Positions 46,698 to 55,900 of a stretch of 64,000 bases of DNA are shown piece after piece. The stretch lies in NCBI RefSeq assembly GCF_002258785.1, contig NZ_NOYI01000013.1:186001-250000 (forward strand), written 5' to 3'. A program made the translations under genes and the position numbers. The notes beneath the pieces are model-generated. The model made no database searches and had not been told where the DNA came from. It worked only from the letters and a program-made list of their open reading frames with translations. This DNA comes from Rhodococcus sp. 06-235-1A (lineage in GTDB: Bacteria > Actinomycetota > Actinomycetes > Mycobacteriales > Mycobacteriaceae). The stretch's first letter is position 1; every line of letters begins with the position of its first letter.

Positions 46698-47162
46698 CTA
46701 GGACGCCCCGGCCGTCGTCGCTTCTCTGATTCTGCTCGGTTCGGAGACGGTGACAGCATCGGTGCCGCGCAACGGCCGACCCAGCACCATGGCCCTGCAA
46801 CTCGGCACCGCCCGGCTCTCGCTGTGATCGCGGGCGCGGTACGCGCTGGGTGTCTCTCCGACGATCTCGGTGAACCGGGAGCTGAAGGATCCGAGGCTGG
46901 TGCAGCCGACTGCGAAACACGCCTCGGTGACGCTGACATCTCCACGGCGCAGCAGGGCCTTGGCGCGCTCGATTCGGCGGGTCATCAGATGTGCGTACGG
47001 CGTCTCACCGTAGGCCTCGCGGAAACGGCGACTGAAATGCGCTGTGGACATGAGTGCCGTCCGAGCGAGGGTCGGCACGTCGAGAGGTTCGGCGAATTCT
47101 CGATCCATCCGATCCCGTGCGCGACGCAGCAGTCTCAGTTCGTTCAAGTCAGGAGCATTCAT
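46698..47162 (-). CDS. AraC-family regulator without sensor domain
   Basis: The predicted 154 residues consist mostly of the two-helix-turn-helix AraC domain (LDVPTLARTALMSTAHFSRR near 28, VSVTEACFAVGCTSLGSFSS near 76, ending ETPSAYR near 108). A 45-residue tail of no known fold follows. There is no N-terminal effector domain. ATG 47162 overlaps the ribokinase stop (ATGA), so expression is coupled to that gene. Its targets are unknown; control of the adjacent VOC gene would be a typical arrangement. Confidence 0.85.
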   Translation of the reverse strand: MNAPDLNELRLLRRARDRMDREFAEPLDVPTLARTALMSTAHFSRRFREAYGETPYAHLMTRRIERAKALLRRGDVSVTEACFAVGCTSLGSFSSRFTEIVGETPSAYRARDHSESRAVPSCRAMVLGRPLRGTDAVTVSEPSRIREATTAGAS

Positions 47163-48031
47163 CGAGCGGCCGCATCGCGGAGTGTGTCGATCTCGACTCG
47201 GGTCCCCGAGGAAGTGCTCGCCCCGGGCCTCGTGGCTGCGAAGGAGCCTGCAGCGGTTGCCCATTCGATCGCCGAGCGTGGACCGGAAGGCCAGGATGCA
47301 GCCAGAGCCCCGGCGAACGCATCCCCTGCGCCGGTGGTGTCGACGGCCTCGATCCGCGGTGCCGACACCTCGAACGATTCCGACCCGCGGTACCTGGCAC
47401 CCCGCTCGCCGAGTGTGGTGACCACGTGTTCCACCTCGTGTGCTCGGTGTCCGATGCGAGCTTCCTCGGCTTCGTTGACCACCAGTACGTCGGTGTTCGC
47501 CACCAGGGCGTCGGGCAGGTCCTGTACCGGTGACGGATTGAGCATCGTGGTGACGCCATGCGATCGGGCGTACCGGAATGCCGCCACCACCGTGTCGAGC
47601 GGAATCTCCAACTGGCACAGCAGAATATCGGCGTTCGCAATGATGGCTCGATCGTCGTCTTCGAGCTCGCGGACGCCACCGTTCGCCCCGGGGACGACGA
47701 CGATGCTGTTCTCGGCACGGTCGTCGACGGTGATAGTTGCGATGCCACTCGAACCGGCCGCAGTGCGAAGTGCGCTGTCGTCGACGCCTGCGCTCGACAG
47801 GGTATGTCGCAATGTTTCCCCGAATTCGTCGTCTCCGACCGCTCCTATGAAGGCGACCGGCGATCCGGATTTGGCGGCAGCGATGGCCTGATTGGCACCC
47901 TTGCCGCCCGGGGCGGTGGTGAAGGACGTTCCCAACACGGTTTCGCCCGGAACGGGCAGCGATGGCGTCCGGGTGATCAGATCCATGTTGATACTGCCGA
48001 GCACGACGATACGAGGGTTCGAGGCGGACAC
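47159..48031 (-). CDS. rbsK: ribokinase-like PfkB-family sugar kinase
   Basis: Predicted kinase of 290 residues that phosphorylates ribose or a related sugar. PfkB signatures: GSINMDLITRTPSLPVPGET near residue 12, GGKGANQAIAAAKSGSPVAF near 41, and DTTGAGDAFAGALAASWPSG near 240 with the catalytic Asp. I use GTG 48031, where a TACAGT -10 box ends six bases upstream, suggesting a leaderless mRNA; ATG 48094 would add 21 atypical residues. No ribose transporter or rbsD is adjacent. Confidence 0.85.
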   Translation of the reverse strand: MSASNPRIVVLGSINMDLITRTPSLPVPGETVLGTSFTTAPGGKGANQAIAAAKSGSPVAFIGAVGDDEFGETLRHTLSSAGVDDSALRTAAGSSGIATITVDDRAENSIVVVPGANGGVRELEDDDRAIIANADILLCQLEIPLDTVVAAFRYARSHGVTTMLNPSPVQDLPDALVANTDVLVVNEAEEARIGHRAHEVEHVVTTLGERGARYRGSESFEVSAPRIEAVDTTGAGDAFAGALAASWPSGPRSAIEWATAAGSFAATRPGASTSSGTRVEIDTLRDAAAR

Positions 48032-48080
48032 GAACGAACTGTATCGCTCGGACGCTGCACCCGCCTCGAACTGCCAATTG

Positions 48081-48098
48081 CAGATTGTTGACAATCTG
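48081..48098 (+). promoter_or_regulatory. GntR-type operator copy 1
   Basis: CAGATTGT-TG-ACAATCTG is a perfect palindrome with a 2-bp centre. Its core GATTGT-NN-ACAATC recurs at 54564-54577. The shape is typical for FCD-type GntR regulators, one of which is encoded at 53783. It also contains a perfect TTGACA -35 box. Confidence 0.7.
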
Positions 48099-48116
48099 AT
48101 TTCGGTGGGTGACGAT
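48088..48116 (+). promoter_or_regulatory. probable promoter of the catabolic cluster
   Basis: TTGACA (48088-48093) and GACGAT (48111-48116) are 17 bp apart, with the -35 inside the palindrome. Transcription would begin at about the ATG at 48124, suggesting a leaderless mRNA that a bound GntR dimer would block. Confidence 0.45.
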
Positions 48117-48123
48117 GGCAGAC

Positions 48124-49389
48124 ATGACAGCGTCGACTCGCACTCACCTCAGCCCGGCACTCAAGCAGGCGACCCCGATCGTCGTCGATCACGGAAAGGG
48201 CAGCTGGATCATCGGCACGGACGGGCGGAAGTACCTCGACTTCACCACCGGTATCGGCGTCACCAGCACCGGACATTGCCATCCCCGCGTGGTCGAGGCA
48301 GCCCGCGAGCAGGTGGGCAAGATCATCCACGCGCAGTACACGACCGTCATGCACCAACCACTGCTGGCGCTGACCGACAAGCTCGGTGAAGTCCTCCCGG
48401 CCGGTCTCGACAGCGTCTTCTATGCCAATTCCGGCTCCGAGGCCGTCGAGGCGTCGATTCGGTTGGCGCGCATGGCGACCGGACGTCCGAACATCATCGC
48501 GTTTCACGGCGGGTTCCACGGACGCACGGTCGCTGCCGCGTCGTTGACCACCGCGGGCACCAAGTTCCGCTCCGGCTTCTCGCCGATCATGGGGGGCGTG
48601 CACATCGCACCGTTCCCGTACGCGTTCCGCTACGGCTGGGACATGGACACCGCGGTCGCCTTCGCGCTGAAGGAACTCGATTACCTGCTGATGACGATGT
48701 CGAGCCCGGCCGATACCGCCGCGTTCATCATCGAGCCGGTTCTCGGTGACGGTGGCTACCTGCCCACGCCGCCAGAATTCCTCGAGGGCCTGCGCGAACG
48801 AGCCGATACGCACGGCATCGTCCTGATCGTGGACGAGGTGCAAGCGGGGGTCGGCCGTACCGGGAAATTCTGGGGGCATCAGCACTCGTCGATCACGCCC
48901 GACATCGTCATCACCGCGAAAGGCCTCGCCAGCGGGTTCCCGATCTCGGCCATCGCGGCTTCGACCGAACTGATGAGCAAGGCGTGGCCGGGGTCCCAGG
49001 GCGGGACCTACGGCGGCAACGCCGTCGCCGCTGCTGCGGGCGTCGCGACCCTCGATGTCGTGCGCGACGAGGGTCTGGTCGCCAACGCCGCCGTTCAGGG
49101 CGAGGTTCTGCTCGACGGTTTGCTGGCCCTCAAGGCCGAGCATTCGGCCATCGGTGATGCACGTGGACTCGGCTTGATGCAGGCACTCGAATTCGTCGAC
49201 AGCGCAGGCAATCCCGATGCTGCGGCCGCTGTGCGCGTGCAGCAGGGTGCGATCGACGAAGGGCTGTTGCTGCTCACCTGCGGCGCGCTCGGCAACGTCG
49301 TGCGCATCATTCCCGCACTGATCGTGAGCGATGACGAGATGCGGCAGGGTATCGACGCGCTGTCGCGAACGCTGAAGAACGTGCTGTGA
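48124..49389 (+). CDS. class III aminotransferase (GabT/DoeD-like)
   Basis: PLP enzyme of 421 residues (MTASTRTHLSPALKQATPIV). ATG 48124 is chosen from the promoter layout; ATG 48115 and GTG 48109 are in frame. Marks: GIGVTSTGHCHPRVVEAARE near 44, SVFYANSGSEAVEASIRLAR near 98, AFHGGFHGRTVAAASLTTAG near 128, VDEVQAGVGRTGKFW near 235, and ITAKGLASGFPISA near 264 with the PLP lysine. The family contains 4-aminobutyrate, ornithine and diaminobutyrate transaminases. In this cluster conversion of diaminobutyrate to aspartate semialdehyde is plausible (DoeD role), but gamma-aminobutyrate fits the motifs equally. It overlaps the next gene (GTGA). Confidence 0.85.
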   Translation: MTASTRTHLSPALKQATPIVVDHGKGSWIIGTDGRKYLDFTTGIGVTSTGHCHPRVVEAAREQVGKIIHAQYTTVMHQPLLALTDKLGEVLPAGLDSVFYANSGSEAVEASIRLARMATGRPNIIAFHGGFHGRTVAAASLTTAGTKFRSGFSPIMGGVHIAPFPYAFRYGWDMDTAVAFALKELDYLLMTMSSPADTAAFIIEPVLGDGGYLPTPPEFLEGLRERADTHGIVLIVDEVQAGVGRTGKFWGHQHSSITPDIVITAKGLASGFPISAIAASTELMSKAWPGSQGGTYGGNAVAAAAGVATLDVVRDEGLVANAAVQGEVLLDGLLALKAEHSAIGDARGLGLMQALEFVDSAGNPDAAAAVRVQQGAIDEGLLLLTCGALGNVVRIIPALIVSDDEMRQGIDALSRTLKNVL

Positions 49390-52298
49390 CTTCTGCGCCG
49401 GCCCGATCCGATGTCCACGAACTCGTGCACCGAGTACGGGAACTGGGCATCGACATCGACGACTCGTCTCGGCGGCTCGCGGAGTACTCCTACGACGCTT
49501 CGAACTACCGTATCCCGCCTGCTGCCGTCGTGTTCCCGCGCAGCGCCGACGACGTGTCCACCGTGGTGTCGTTGTGCGCCGCTGCACGGGTCGCCGTCGT
49601 GGGCCGGGGCGGCGGAACGTCGATGGCAGGCAACGCGATCGGTCGCGGAGTCGTGCTCGATTTCTCCCGTCACATGAACCGTGTGATCTCGGTCGACACC
49701 GATTCTCGGACCGCCGTGGTGGAACCGGGAATCGTGATCTCGGAGTTGCAGCGTGAGCTGGTGGCGCGGACGTCGGGGGCGTTCACATTCGCACCCGACC
49801 CGTCCAGCAAGACACGCGCGACGGTCGGCGGGGCCGTCGGCAACGACGCATGCGGCAACCACTCGGTTCGCTACGGTCGAACAGCCGACCACACGGTGGC
49901 CATGGACGTCGTGACTGCCGACGGGCATCTGCTTCGGGTGACCCGTAGCGGTGTGGAGGCAGTGCATTCGGAGGATGCAGCGGCAGCCGATGCAGCCGAA
50001 CGTATCTCGCGAGAGCTGCAGTCACTGGCGGCCGACAACCTCGCGCTCTTCAGGGTCGAACTGGGGCGCATACCGCGACAGGTCTCCGGATTTCACCTGT
50101 CGCATCTGCTGCCCGAGAACGGATTCGACGTCGCGCGTGCACTCGTCGGAAGCGAGGGCACGTGCGCGGTGATCGTCTCGGTGACCGTCGCCGTCGTGCC
50201 CGTGCCGCCGGCTGCGCTGTTGCTCTGCCTCGGCTACGACGACGTGGTGGCTGCTGCAGCCGACGTGATGGCCATTCTCGAATTCTCGCCTGCTGCGGTG
50301 GAGGGTATCGACGACAACATCGCCCAGACGATGGAGTACCGGCGCGGACCGGACTCCGTCCGCGGTTTGCCTGCGGGCAACGCCTGGCTCTACGTGGACC
50401 TCGACGGAGCCGATACTGCCGAGGTGGAGAACAAGGCCGCTCGCTTGCTCGAGGCGCTCGGTCGGCTCGGCCGCGTGAAAGAAGGCCGCATCGTCACCGA
50501 CCCGGCCGACCGAACAGCGCTGTGGCGGGTACGCGAGGACGGGGCAGGTCTGGCGACGCGCCTGTCGAGCGGAGTCGAGTCCTGGGGTGGGTGGGAGGAC
50601 GCGGCCGTGGCACCGGAGAACCTGTCCGCCTATCTCGCCGATCTCAATTCGCTTCTGGGTGAGCACGATCTGACCGGGGTGATGTACGGACACTTCGGTG
50701 CCGGCTGCATGCACGTACGCATCACGTTCGATCAGCGCACCGACGCCGGCCGACGGGTGATGTACGACTTCCTCCGCGCCGCCGCACGGGTGGTCGTCAA
50801 GCACGGCGGCAGCCTGTCGGGCGAGCACGGCGACGGCAGGGCTCGCTCGGAACTGCTGCCGGTGATGTACTCACCCCGCATGCTCGACGCGTTCGCGCGG
50901 TTCAAGCACATCTGGGATCCCCGCGGCATTCTCAACCCGGGATCGATCACCGATCCGGAACCGATGATGGACAACCTGATGCTGCAGGGCATTCCGCAGC
51001 GGGAATGGAAGACGACCTTCGATCTGCACCAGATCGGAACCCGGGCAGATCTGGATCCGTTCGTGCACGCAACTCAGTCGTGTGTCGGCGTCGGCAAATG
51101 TCGCACAGCGTCGGGAGGCGTCATGTGCCCCAGTTTCCGTGCCACGGGCGATGAGAAGGATTCGACACGGGGCCGGGCCCGAGTGCTGCAGGAGATGGTG
51201 CGCAGTTCGCCGACCGTTGCCGACGGATGGGCCTCGAAGGACGTCGCCGAATCGCTCGACCTGTGTCTGTCCTGCAAGGCTTGCTCGTCGGATTGCCCGG
51301 TCGGCGTGGACATGGCCACGTACAAGTCGGAGTTCCTCGATCACCACTACGCGGGGCGGCTGCGGCCACTCTCGCACTATTCGCTGGGCTGGTTGCCGCG
51401 CTGGCTGAAGGTGACGCGGCGAGCGGCACCGCTGCTCAATCGTCTGCTCACCCCGCGGATGGCCGCACTCGCTGCCCGGCTCGGTGGACTGACCACCGAA
51501 CGGGCATTGCCGCGCTTCGCATCTGCGAAAGATCTGGCTCGGGAAGTCCGTATCGGCGGCGGTCGCGACGCGAATGTGGTGTTGGTCGTCGACACGTTCA
51601 CGCAGGGTTTTCGTCCCGAGGTCGCGGGCGCGGCGCAGCGAGTGCTCGAGGATTCCGGCCGCAGCACCGAATGCCGGACCGACGTGTGCTGCGGTCTGAC
51701 CTGGATTTCGACGGGCCAGCTGAAAGCCGCCCGTACCCACCTCACGAAAGCCGTTGCCGCACTGGACGACGGCACCGACCGGCCCATCGTCGTCACCGAA
51801 CCGAGCTGCGCGGCGGCGTTCCGCAAGGACATGCCGGAGCTGGTTCCCACCGCAGCGGCGAGACGGGTCGCAGCGCGAGTGCAGAGCTTCGCGGGGGCGG
51901 TCATCGATCAGGCCGAGGCCGGGTGGGCACCCTCGGGTGAGGTTCCCGCCTCGGTCACGGTGCAGACCCACTGCCACGAATACGCTGTGTTCGGCAACGC
52001 CACCCAGCGCACGGCACTGGCGGCCGTCGGTATCGAGGCGGTACGGGAAGCCACCGGATGCTGCGGCGTGGCAGGCAATTTCGGCTTCGAGAAGCGTCAC
52101 TACGAGCTCAGCATGGAGGTCGCCGAACAGGCCCTCGCGCCGGCACTACGTGATGCAGAGCCGGACACACCGATTCTGACCGACGGATTCAGCTGCCATA
52201 TGCAGGTGCGCCAACTTTCCGGTGACCTGACGAGTGACGCGTCGGTGCACCTGGCACAGATTCTGGATCCACGTACGACGAAAGGACCGCGGCCATGA
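49386..52298 (+). CDS. FAD-linked oxidase with Fe-S and CCG domains (D-2-hydroxyacid dehydrogenase type)
   Basis: Large oxidoreductase of 970 residues, likely attached to the respiratory chain at the membrane. Domains: FAD-binding PCMH type at about 40-215 (GRGGGTSMAGNAIGRGVVLD, PDPSSKTRATVGGAVGNDAC); FAD-oxidase C at about 220-525 (GHFGAGCMHVRITF, SLSGEHGDGRARSELLP); 4Fe-4S region at about 565-640 (CVGVGKCR, CLSCKACSSDCPVG); and cysteine-rich CCG motifs near 768 and 892 (TDVCCGL, GCCGVAGNFGFEKRHYELS). Relatives oxidise D-lactate, glycolate or D-2-hydroxyglutarate. The substrate here is unknown; a hydroxy acid derived from the cluster's compound is my inference. It overlaps both neighbours by 4 bp. 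Confidence 0.85.
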   Translation: MTSAPARSDVHELVHRVRELGIDIDDSSRRLAEYSYDASNYRIPPAAVVFPRSADDVSTVVSLCAAARVAVVGRGGGTSMAGNAIGRGVVLDFSRHMNRVISVDTDSRTAVVEPGIVISELQRELVARTSGAFTFAPDPSSKTRATVGGAVGNDACGNHSVRYGRTADHTVAMDVVTADGHLLRVTRSGVEAVHSEDAAAADAAERISRELQSLAADNLALFRVELGRIPRQVSGFHLSHLLPENGFDVARALVGSEGTCAVIVSVTVAVVPVPPAALLLCLGYDDVVAAAADVMAILEFSPAAVEGIDDNIAQTMEYRRGPDSVRGLPAGNAWLYVDLDGADTAEVENKAARLLEALGRLGRVKEGRIVTDPADRTALWRVREDGAGLATRLSSGVESWGGWEDAAVAPENLSAYLADLNSLLGEHDLTGVMYGHFGAGCMHVRITFDQRTDAGRRVMYDFLRAAARVVVKHGGSLSGEHGDGRARSELLPVMYSPRMLDAFARFKHIWDPRGILNPGSITDPEPMMDNLMLQGIPQREWKTTFDLHQIGTRADLDPFVHATQSCVGVGKCRTASGGVMCPSFRATGDEKDSTRGRARVLQEMVRSSPTVADGWASKDVAESLDLCLSCKACSSDCPVGVDMATYKSEFLDHHYAGRLRPLSHYSLGWLPRWLKVTRRAAPLLNRLLTPRMAALAARLGGLTTERALPRFASAKDLAREVRIGGGRDANVVLVVDTFTQGFRPEVAGAAQRVLEDSGRSTECRTDVCCGLTWISTGQLKAARTHLTKAVAALDDGTDRPIVVTEPSCAAAFRKDMPELVPTAAARRVAARVQSFAGAVIDQAEAGWAPSGEVPASVTVQTHCHEYAVFGNATQRTALAAVGIEAVREATGCCGVAGNFGFEKRHYELSMEVAEQALAPALRDAEPDTPILTDGFSCHMQVRQLSGDLTSDASVHLAQILDPRTTKGPRP

Positions 52299-53767
52299 CC
52301 GCCAGTTCGACCAGCCTCACGCGTCCCACGATCACGGCTCCGACCGACCTGTTCATCGCAGGCACGTGGACCGCCGCAGCATCCGATGCGCGGTTCGATG
52401 TCATCGATCCCGCCAGCGGCGAGGTCATCGCCAGCGTCGCCGACGGTGGCGTCGCCGATGCCGACAAAGCCATGTCTGCAGCGGTCGATGCTGCCGCCGA
52501 CTGGGCCGCGACCGCGCCGCGCGCACGCAGCGAAATTCTGCGTACCGCCTACGAATTGATCATGGCGCGATCCGAGGAACTCGCCGCGATCATCACAGCC
52601 GAGATGGGAAAGCCTCTGGCCGACGCTCGCGGCGAGGTGGCCTACGGCGCCGAGTTCTTCCGCTGGTTCTCCGAGGAGGCGGTACGCATCTCGGGCGATC
52701 ACACCCTCACCGGAGACGGCAAGAACCGTATCGTGGTGACTCGCGCACCCGTGGGACCGTGCATTCTCGTCACTCCATGGAACTTCCCGCTGGCCATGGG
52801 AACTCGCAAGATCGGCCCGGCGTTGGCAGCAGGCTGCACCGTCGTGTTCAAGCCCGCCGAACAAACGCCTCTGACGGCGCTGGCCCTCGCCGGAATCCTG
52901 CACGACGCAGGTGTTCCGGCGGGAGTGGTCAACGTCGTGACCACCACGGACGCGTCGGGTGTGGTGGGCTCGTGGATGAGGGGCGGTGCGGCCCGCAAGA
53001 TCAGCTTCACCGGATCGACTGCGGTGGGCAAGATCCTGCTCGAGCAAGCTGCATCGACGGTGATGCGCACCTCCATGGAGCTCGGCGGAAACGCACCTTT
53101 CATCGTGATGGACGACGCCGATCTCGGACGCGCCGTGGACGGTGCGATGGTCGCCAAGATGCGGAACATGGGTGAGGCATGCACCGCCGCCAACAGATTC
53201 TTCGTACACCGCAGTGTCACAGCGCAGTTCGCGAACGCGCTCGCCGAGCGCATGGGTGCGTTGTCGGTCGGTGCCGGTAGTGCGCACGGTACCGAGGTCG
53301 GTCCGCTCATCGACGACGCAGGCCGCACCAAGGTGCAGACACTTGTCGACGACGCCCTCGGGCGCGGCGCACGTGCGATCGTCGGGGGAGTGGCTCCGGA
53401 CGGACCCGGCTACTTCTACCCGCCGACCGTTCTCACGGACGTCGATGCGGCGTCGGATCTGATGTCACAGGAAATCTTCGGACCGGTGGCCGCGATCGTC
53501 CCGTTCGACACCGAGGACGAGGTGATCGCACTGGCGAACGACACCGAATGGGGACTCGTCGGATACGTCTTCACCCAGGACATCGACCGGGCTCTGCGGA
53601 TGGGGGAGCGCCTCGAGGTGGGCATGGTCGGCCTCAATACGGGCCTGGTGTCCAATCCGGCTGCGCCGTTCGGTGGTGTCAAACAGTCCGGGCTGGGTCG
53701 CGAGGGTGGAAAAGTCGGAATCGACGAGTTCCTGGAGTACAAATATTTTGCCATTCCCCGAGGCTGA
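52295..53767 (+). CDS. NAD(P)-dependent semialdehyde dehydrogenase (GabD/DoeC-like)
   Basis: Aldehyde dehydrogenase of 490 residues oxidising succinate, aspartate or a similar semialdehyde. VTPWNFPLAMGTRKIGPALA near 158, GSTAVG near 240, Glu in MELGGNAPFIV near 261, nucleophilic Cys in GEACTAANRF near 297, and EIFGPVAAIVPF near 391. The ATG at 52295 overlaps the oxidase stop. In ectoine catabolism the equivalent enzyme (DoeC) makes aspartate from aspartate semialdehyde. It pairs with the class III aminotransferase two genes upstream, a usual combination for amine degradation. Confidence 0.88.
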   Translation: MTASSTSLTRPTITAPTDLFIAGTWTAAASDARFDVIDPASGEVIASVADGGVADADKAMSAAVDAAADWAATAPRARSEILRTAYELIMARSEELAAIITAEMGKPLADARGEVAYGAEFFRWFSEEAVRISGDHTLTGDGKNRIVVTRAPVGPCILVTPWNFPLAMGTRKIGPALAAGCTVVFKPAEQTPLTALALAGILHDAGVPAGVVNVVTTTDASGVVGSWMRGGAARKISFTGSTAVGKILLEQAASTVMRTSMELGGNAPFIVMDDADLGRAVDGAMVAKMRNMGEACTAANRFFVHRSVTAQFANALAERMGALSVGAGSAHGTEVGPLIDDAGRTKVQTLVDDALGRGARAIVGGVAPDGPGYFYPPTVLTDVDAASDLMSQEIFGPVAAIVPFDTEDEVIALANDTEWGLVGYVFTQDIDRALRMGERLEVGMVGLNTGLVSNPAAPFGGVKQSGLGREGGKVGIDEFLEYKYFAIPRG

Positions 53768-53782
53768 AGGAGGCTTTCGATC

Positions 53783-54496
53783 ATGCCCAGTTCGAGAAGA
53801 CTGACGCCCATCGACGCACGCAACACGTCGATGGTGATCGCCGACCAGATCCGCGACCGCATCATCGACGGGTCCTATGCCCCAGGGGAGCAGATCAACG
53901 AGGCCAATGTCGCCGCAGAACTCGAGATCTCGCGGGGACCGGTGCGGGAGGCACTGCAGCGCCTCAATCAGGAGGGGCTGCTCGTCAGCTACCGGAATCG
54001 AGGCGTGTTCGTCGTCGAGCTGAGCAGTGAGGATGTCACCGAGATCTACGAATCCCGCGCGGCGATCGAGGTCGGTGCCGCGTGGACTCTGGTGCACGGA
54101 GATCGCGCACAGTTGGTCTCGGCTGCCGATGAGCTCTCGGCCATCGTGATGCAGATGCAGCCGTTCATCGATCGGGCGGATTGGCGAGGTCTCGCCGAAC
54201 GGGATCTGGCGTTTCACACCGCGCTGGTCGCAGCGACGCGCAACAGCCGAATGTCGCGGATGTATGCCACGCTCGCTGCGGAGGCGCGGATCTGCATGGC
54301 CAACCTCGAAACCGCGTACTACCGGCCCGAGGCGTTGGTGGAGGAACACCAGCTGATCGTCGACCTGTTGCTCGGCTCGGATTGGGATGCACTGGAAAAG
54401 GGCGTCCACGAACACATGGACACCGCCATCCACGACCTGACCCGAGCGATGGTGGAGGAGCATGCCGAACATTCGGCACTTGCGACTCCGGGATAG
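53783..54496 (+). CDS. GntR-family regulator, FCD type
   Basis: Predicted regulator of 237 residues. The winged helix is at about 15-80 (VIADQIRDRIIDGSYAPGEQ, ISRGPVREALQRLNQEGLLV). The FCD effector domain follows with metal-type residues in ERDLAFHTALV, EEHQLIVDLL and HEHMDTAIHDL. AAGGAGG lies nine bases before the ATG. It sits between the two halves of the cluster, each preceded by a GATTGT-NN-ACAATC palindrome, so it probably represses both; a pathway intermediate would be the inducer. Known ectoine-degradation regulators are EnuR (MocR type) and AsnC-type proteins, not this family. Confidence 0.9.
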   Translation: MPSSRRLTPIDARNTSMVIADQIRDRIIDGSYAPGEQINEANVAAELEISRGPVREALQRLNQEGLLVSYRNRGVFVVELSSEDVTEIYESRAAIEVGAAWTLVHGDRAQLVSAADELSAIVMQMQPFIDRADWRGLAERDLAFHTALVAATRNSRMSRMYATLAAEARICMANLETAYYRPEALVEEHQLIVDLLLGSDWDALEKGVHEHMDTAIHDLTRAMVEEHAEHSALATPG

Positions 54497-54563
54497 TCGC
54501 CGCTCTCGCAACACAGCATTTACATCCGAAGTCTTGCGAACCTCTCACGCCAGCGCTTAGCCT

Positions 54564-54577
54564 GATTGTCAACAATC
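54564..54577 (+). promoter_or_regulatory. GntR-type operator copy 2
   Basis: GATTGT-CA-ACAATC, a perfect palindrome with the same half-sites as the copy at 48081-48098, lies about 30 bp before the ribosome-binding site of the M24 gene. Confidence 0.7.
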
Positions 54578-54608
54578 TACTAAATCGACTTCACTGAAGG
54601 GGGTGCCC

Positions 54609-55898
54609 GTGAACGACTCGCCCGACGCCGCCTACGTCACCGCACTCGGACCCGACCAGACCACAGGACGGGCCGCTCCCGGCCTGGCTCGGTACCCGGA
54701 CGTACCGAACAGCACGCCGATCACGTTCACCGACGAGGAATACGCCGACCGGCTCGCTGCCGTCCGAGAGCGGATGGCAGCCCAGAACCTCACCGCGCTC
54801 ATCGTCACCGATCCCGCGAACCTCTACTACCTGCTCGGGTACAACGCGCTCTCGTTCTACACCCCGCAGATGCTGTACGTGCCCCTCGACGGCGAGATGT
54901 ACTTCTTCGCCCGCGAGATGGACGCCAACGGCGCGTTTCGCACATCGTGGCTACCGCAGGACCGGACGTTCGGCTACCCCGAGACGTTCGTGCAGCGCAA
55001 AGACACGCACCCGTTCGTCTGGGTCGCCGCGAAGCTGCGGGAACTGGGGCTGGTGAACAACTTCGAGCACGGCCAAGTGGGTCTGGAGATGGACTCGTAC
55101 TACTTCAGCCCCAAGGCATTCGAGGCACTCGTGAAGTCGTTGCCCGAATACCGCTTCACCGACTCCTACGAGCTGATCAACTGGGTTCGAGTGGTCAAGT
55201 CTCCCGCGGAGATCGCCCTGATGCGCGGTGCAGCGACGGTCTGCGAGTCCGCGATGTCGGCTGCGTACCAGTCGATCTCGGTCGGTGAGCGGCAGTGCGA
55301 CGCGGCCGCAGCCATCATGAACGCACAGGTGCGCGGCACCGCAGAGTTCGGCGGCGATCACCCGGCCATCGTGCCGATGCTGCCCACCGGAGCCGGAGCC
55401 GACACCCCGCATCTGACCTGGTCGCATCAACCCTTCGTGCGGGGCGAGACCACCGTCGTCGAGCTGGCCGGAGTGTTTCGGCGGTACCACATCCCGATGG
55501 CACGCACCATCGTTCTCGGAAAGCCAAGTCCGCGTTTGGATTACCTCGCCAAATCCACCGGCGAAGCGCTGAACGACGTACTCGCAACCGTGCGGGCAGG
55601 CGTCACCGCCACCGACCTGGCGCAGGTATGGAACACGAGCCTGGCAAAGCACGGACTGCACAAGCCGTCGCGCATCGGTTACTCGATCGGCATCGCCTAC
55701 GCACCCGACTGGGGTGAGCGCACCGTCAGCCTGCGCACCGATGACGACACGGTGCTCGCCGAGAACATGACCTTCCACATCATCGGCGGAATGTGGATGG
55801 ACGACTACGGATACGAGGTATCCGAGGCCGTTCGGGTGACCGAGAACGGCCTCGAAACCTTCACCGCATACCCCCGAGAACTACTGACGAAGGAGTGA
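54609..55898 (+). CDS. doeA: creatinase-like M24 hydrolase, probable ectoine hydrolase (DoeA/EutD)
   Basis: Pita-bread-fold enzyme of 429 residues from GTG 54609, which follows GAAGGGGG; GTG 54603 is also in frame. The text matches my memory of ectoine hydrolases along its length: FTDEEYADRLAAVRERM near 38, TDPANLYYLLGYNALSFYTP near 60, EMDANGAFRTSWLP near 101, GLEMDSYYFSPKAFEAL near 157, GGDHPAIVPMLPTGAG near 249, HLTWSHQPF near 269 and GYSIGIAYAPDWGERT near 357. Canonical M24 metal ligands are replaced (VVELAGVFRRYHIPMARTI), as in creatinase and DoeA. The family reaction opens the ectoine ring to N-alpha-acetyl-diaminobutyrate. Another cyclic amide or amidine substrate cannot be excluded. 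Confidence 0.72.
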   Translation: MNDSPDAAYVTALGPDQTTGRAAPGLARYPDVPNSTPITFTDEEYADRLAAVRERMAAQNLTALIVTDPANLYYLLGYNALSFYTPQMLYVPLDGEMYFFAREMDANGAFRTSWLPQDRTFGYPETFVQRKDTHPFVWVAAKLRELGLVNNFEHGQVGLEMDSYYFSPKAFEALVKSLPEYRFTDSYELINWVRVVKSPAEIALMRGAATVCESAMSAAYQSISVGERQCDAAAAIMNAQVRGTAEFGGDHPAIVPMLPTGAGADTPHLTWSHQPFVRGETTVVELAGVFRRYHIPMARTIVLGKPSPRLDYLAKSTGEALNDVLATVRAGVTATDLAQVWNTSLAKHGLHKPSRIGYSIGIAYAPDWGERTVSLRTDDDTVLAENMTFHIIGGMWMDDYGYEVSEAVRVTENGLETFTAYPRELLTKE

Positions 55899-55900
55899 GC

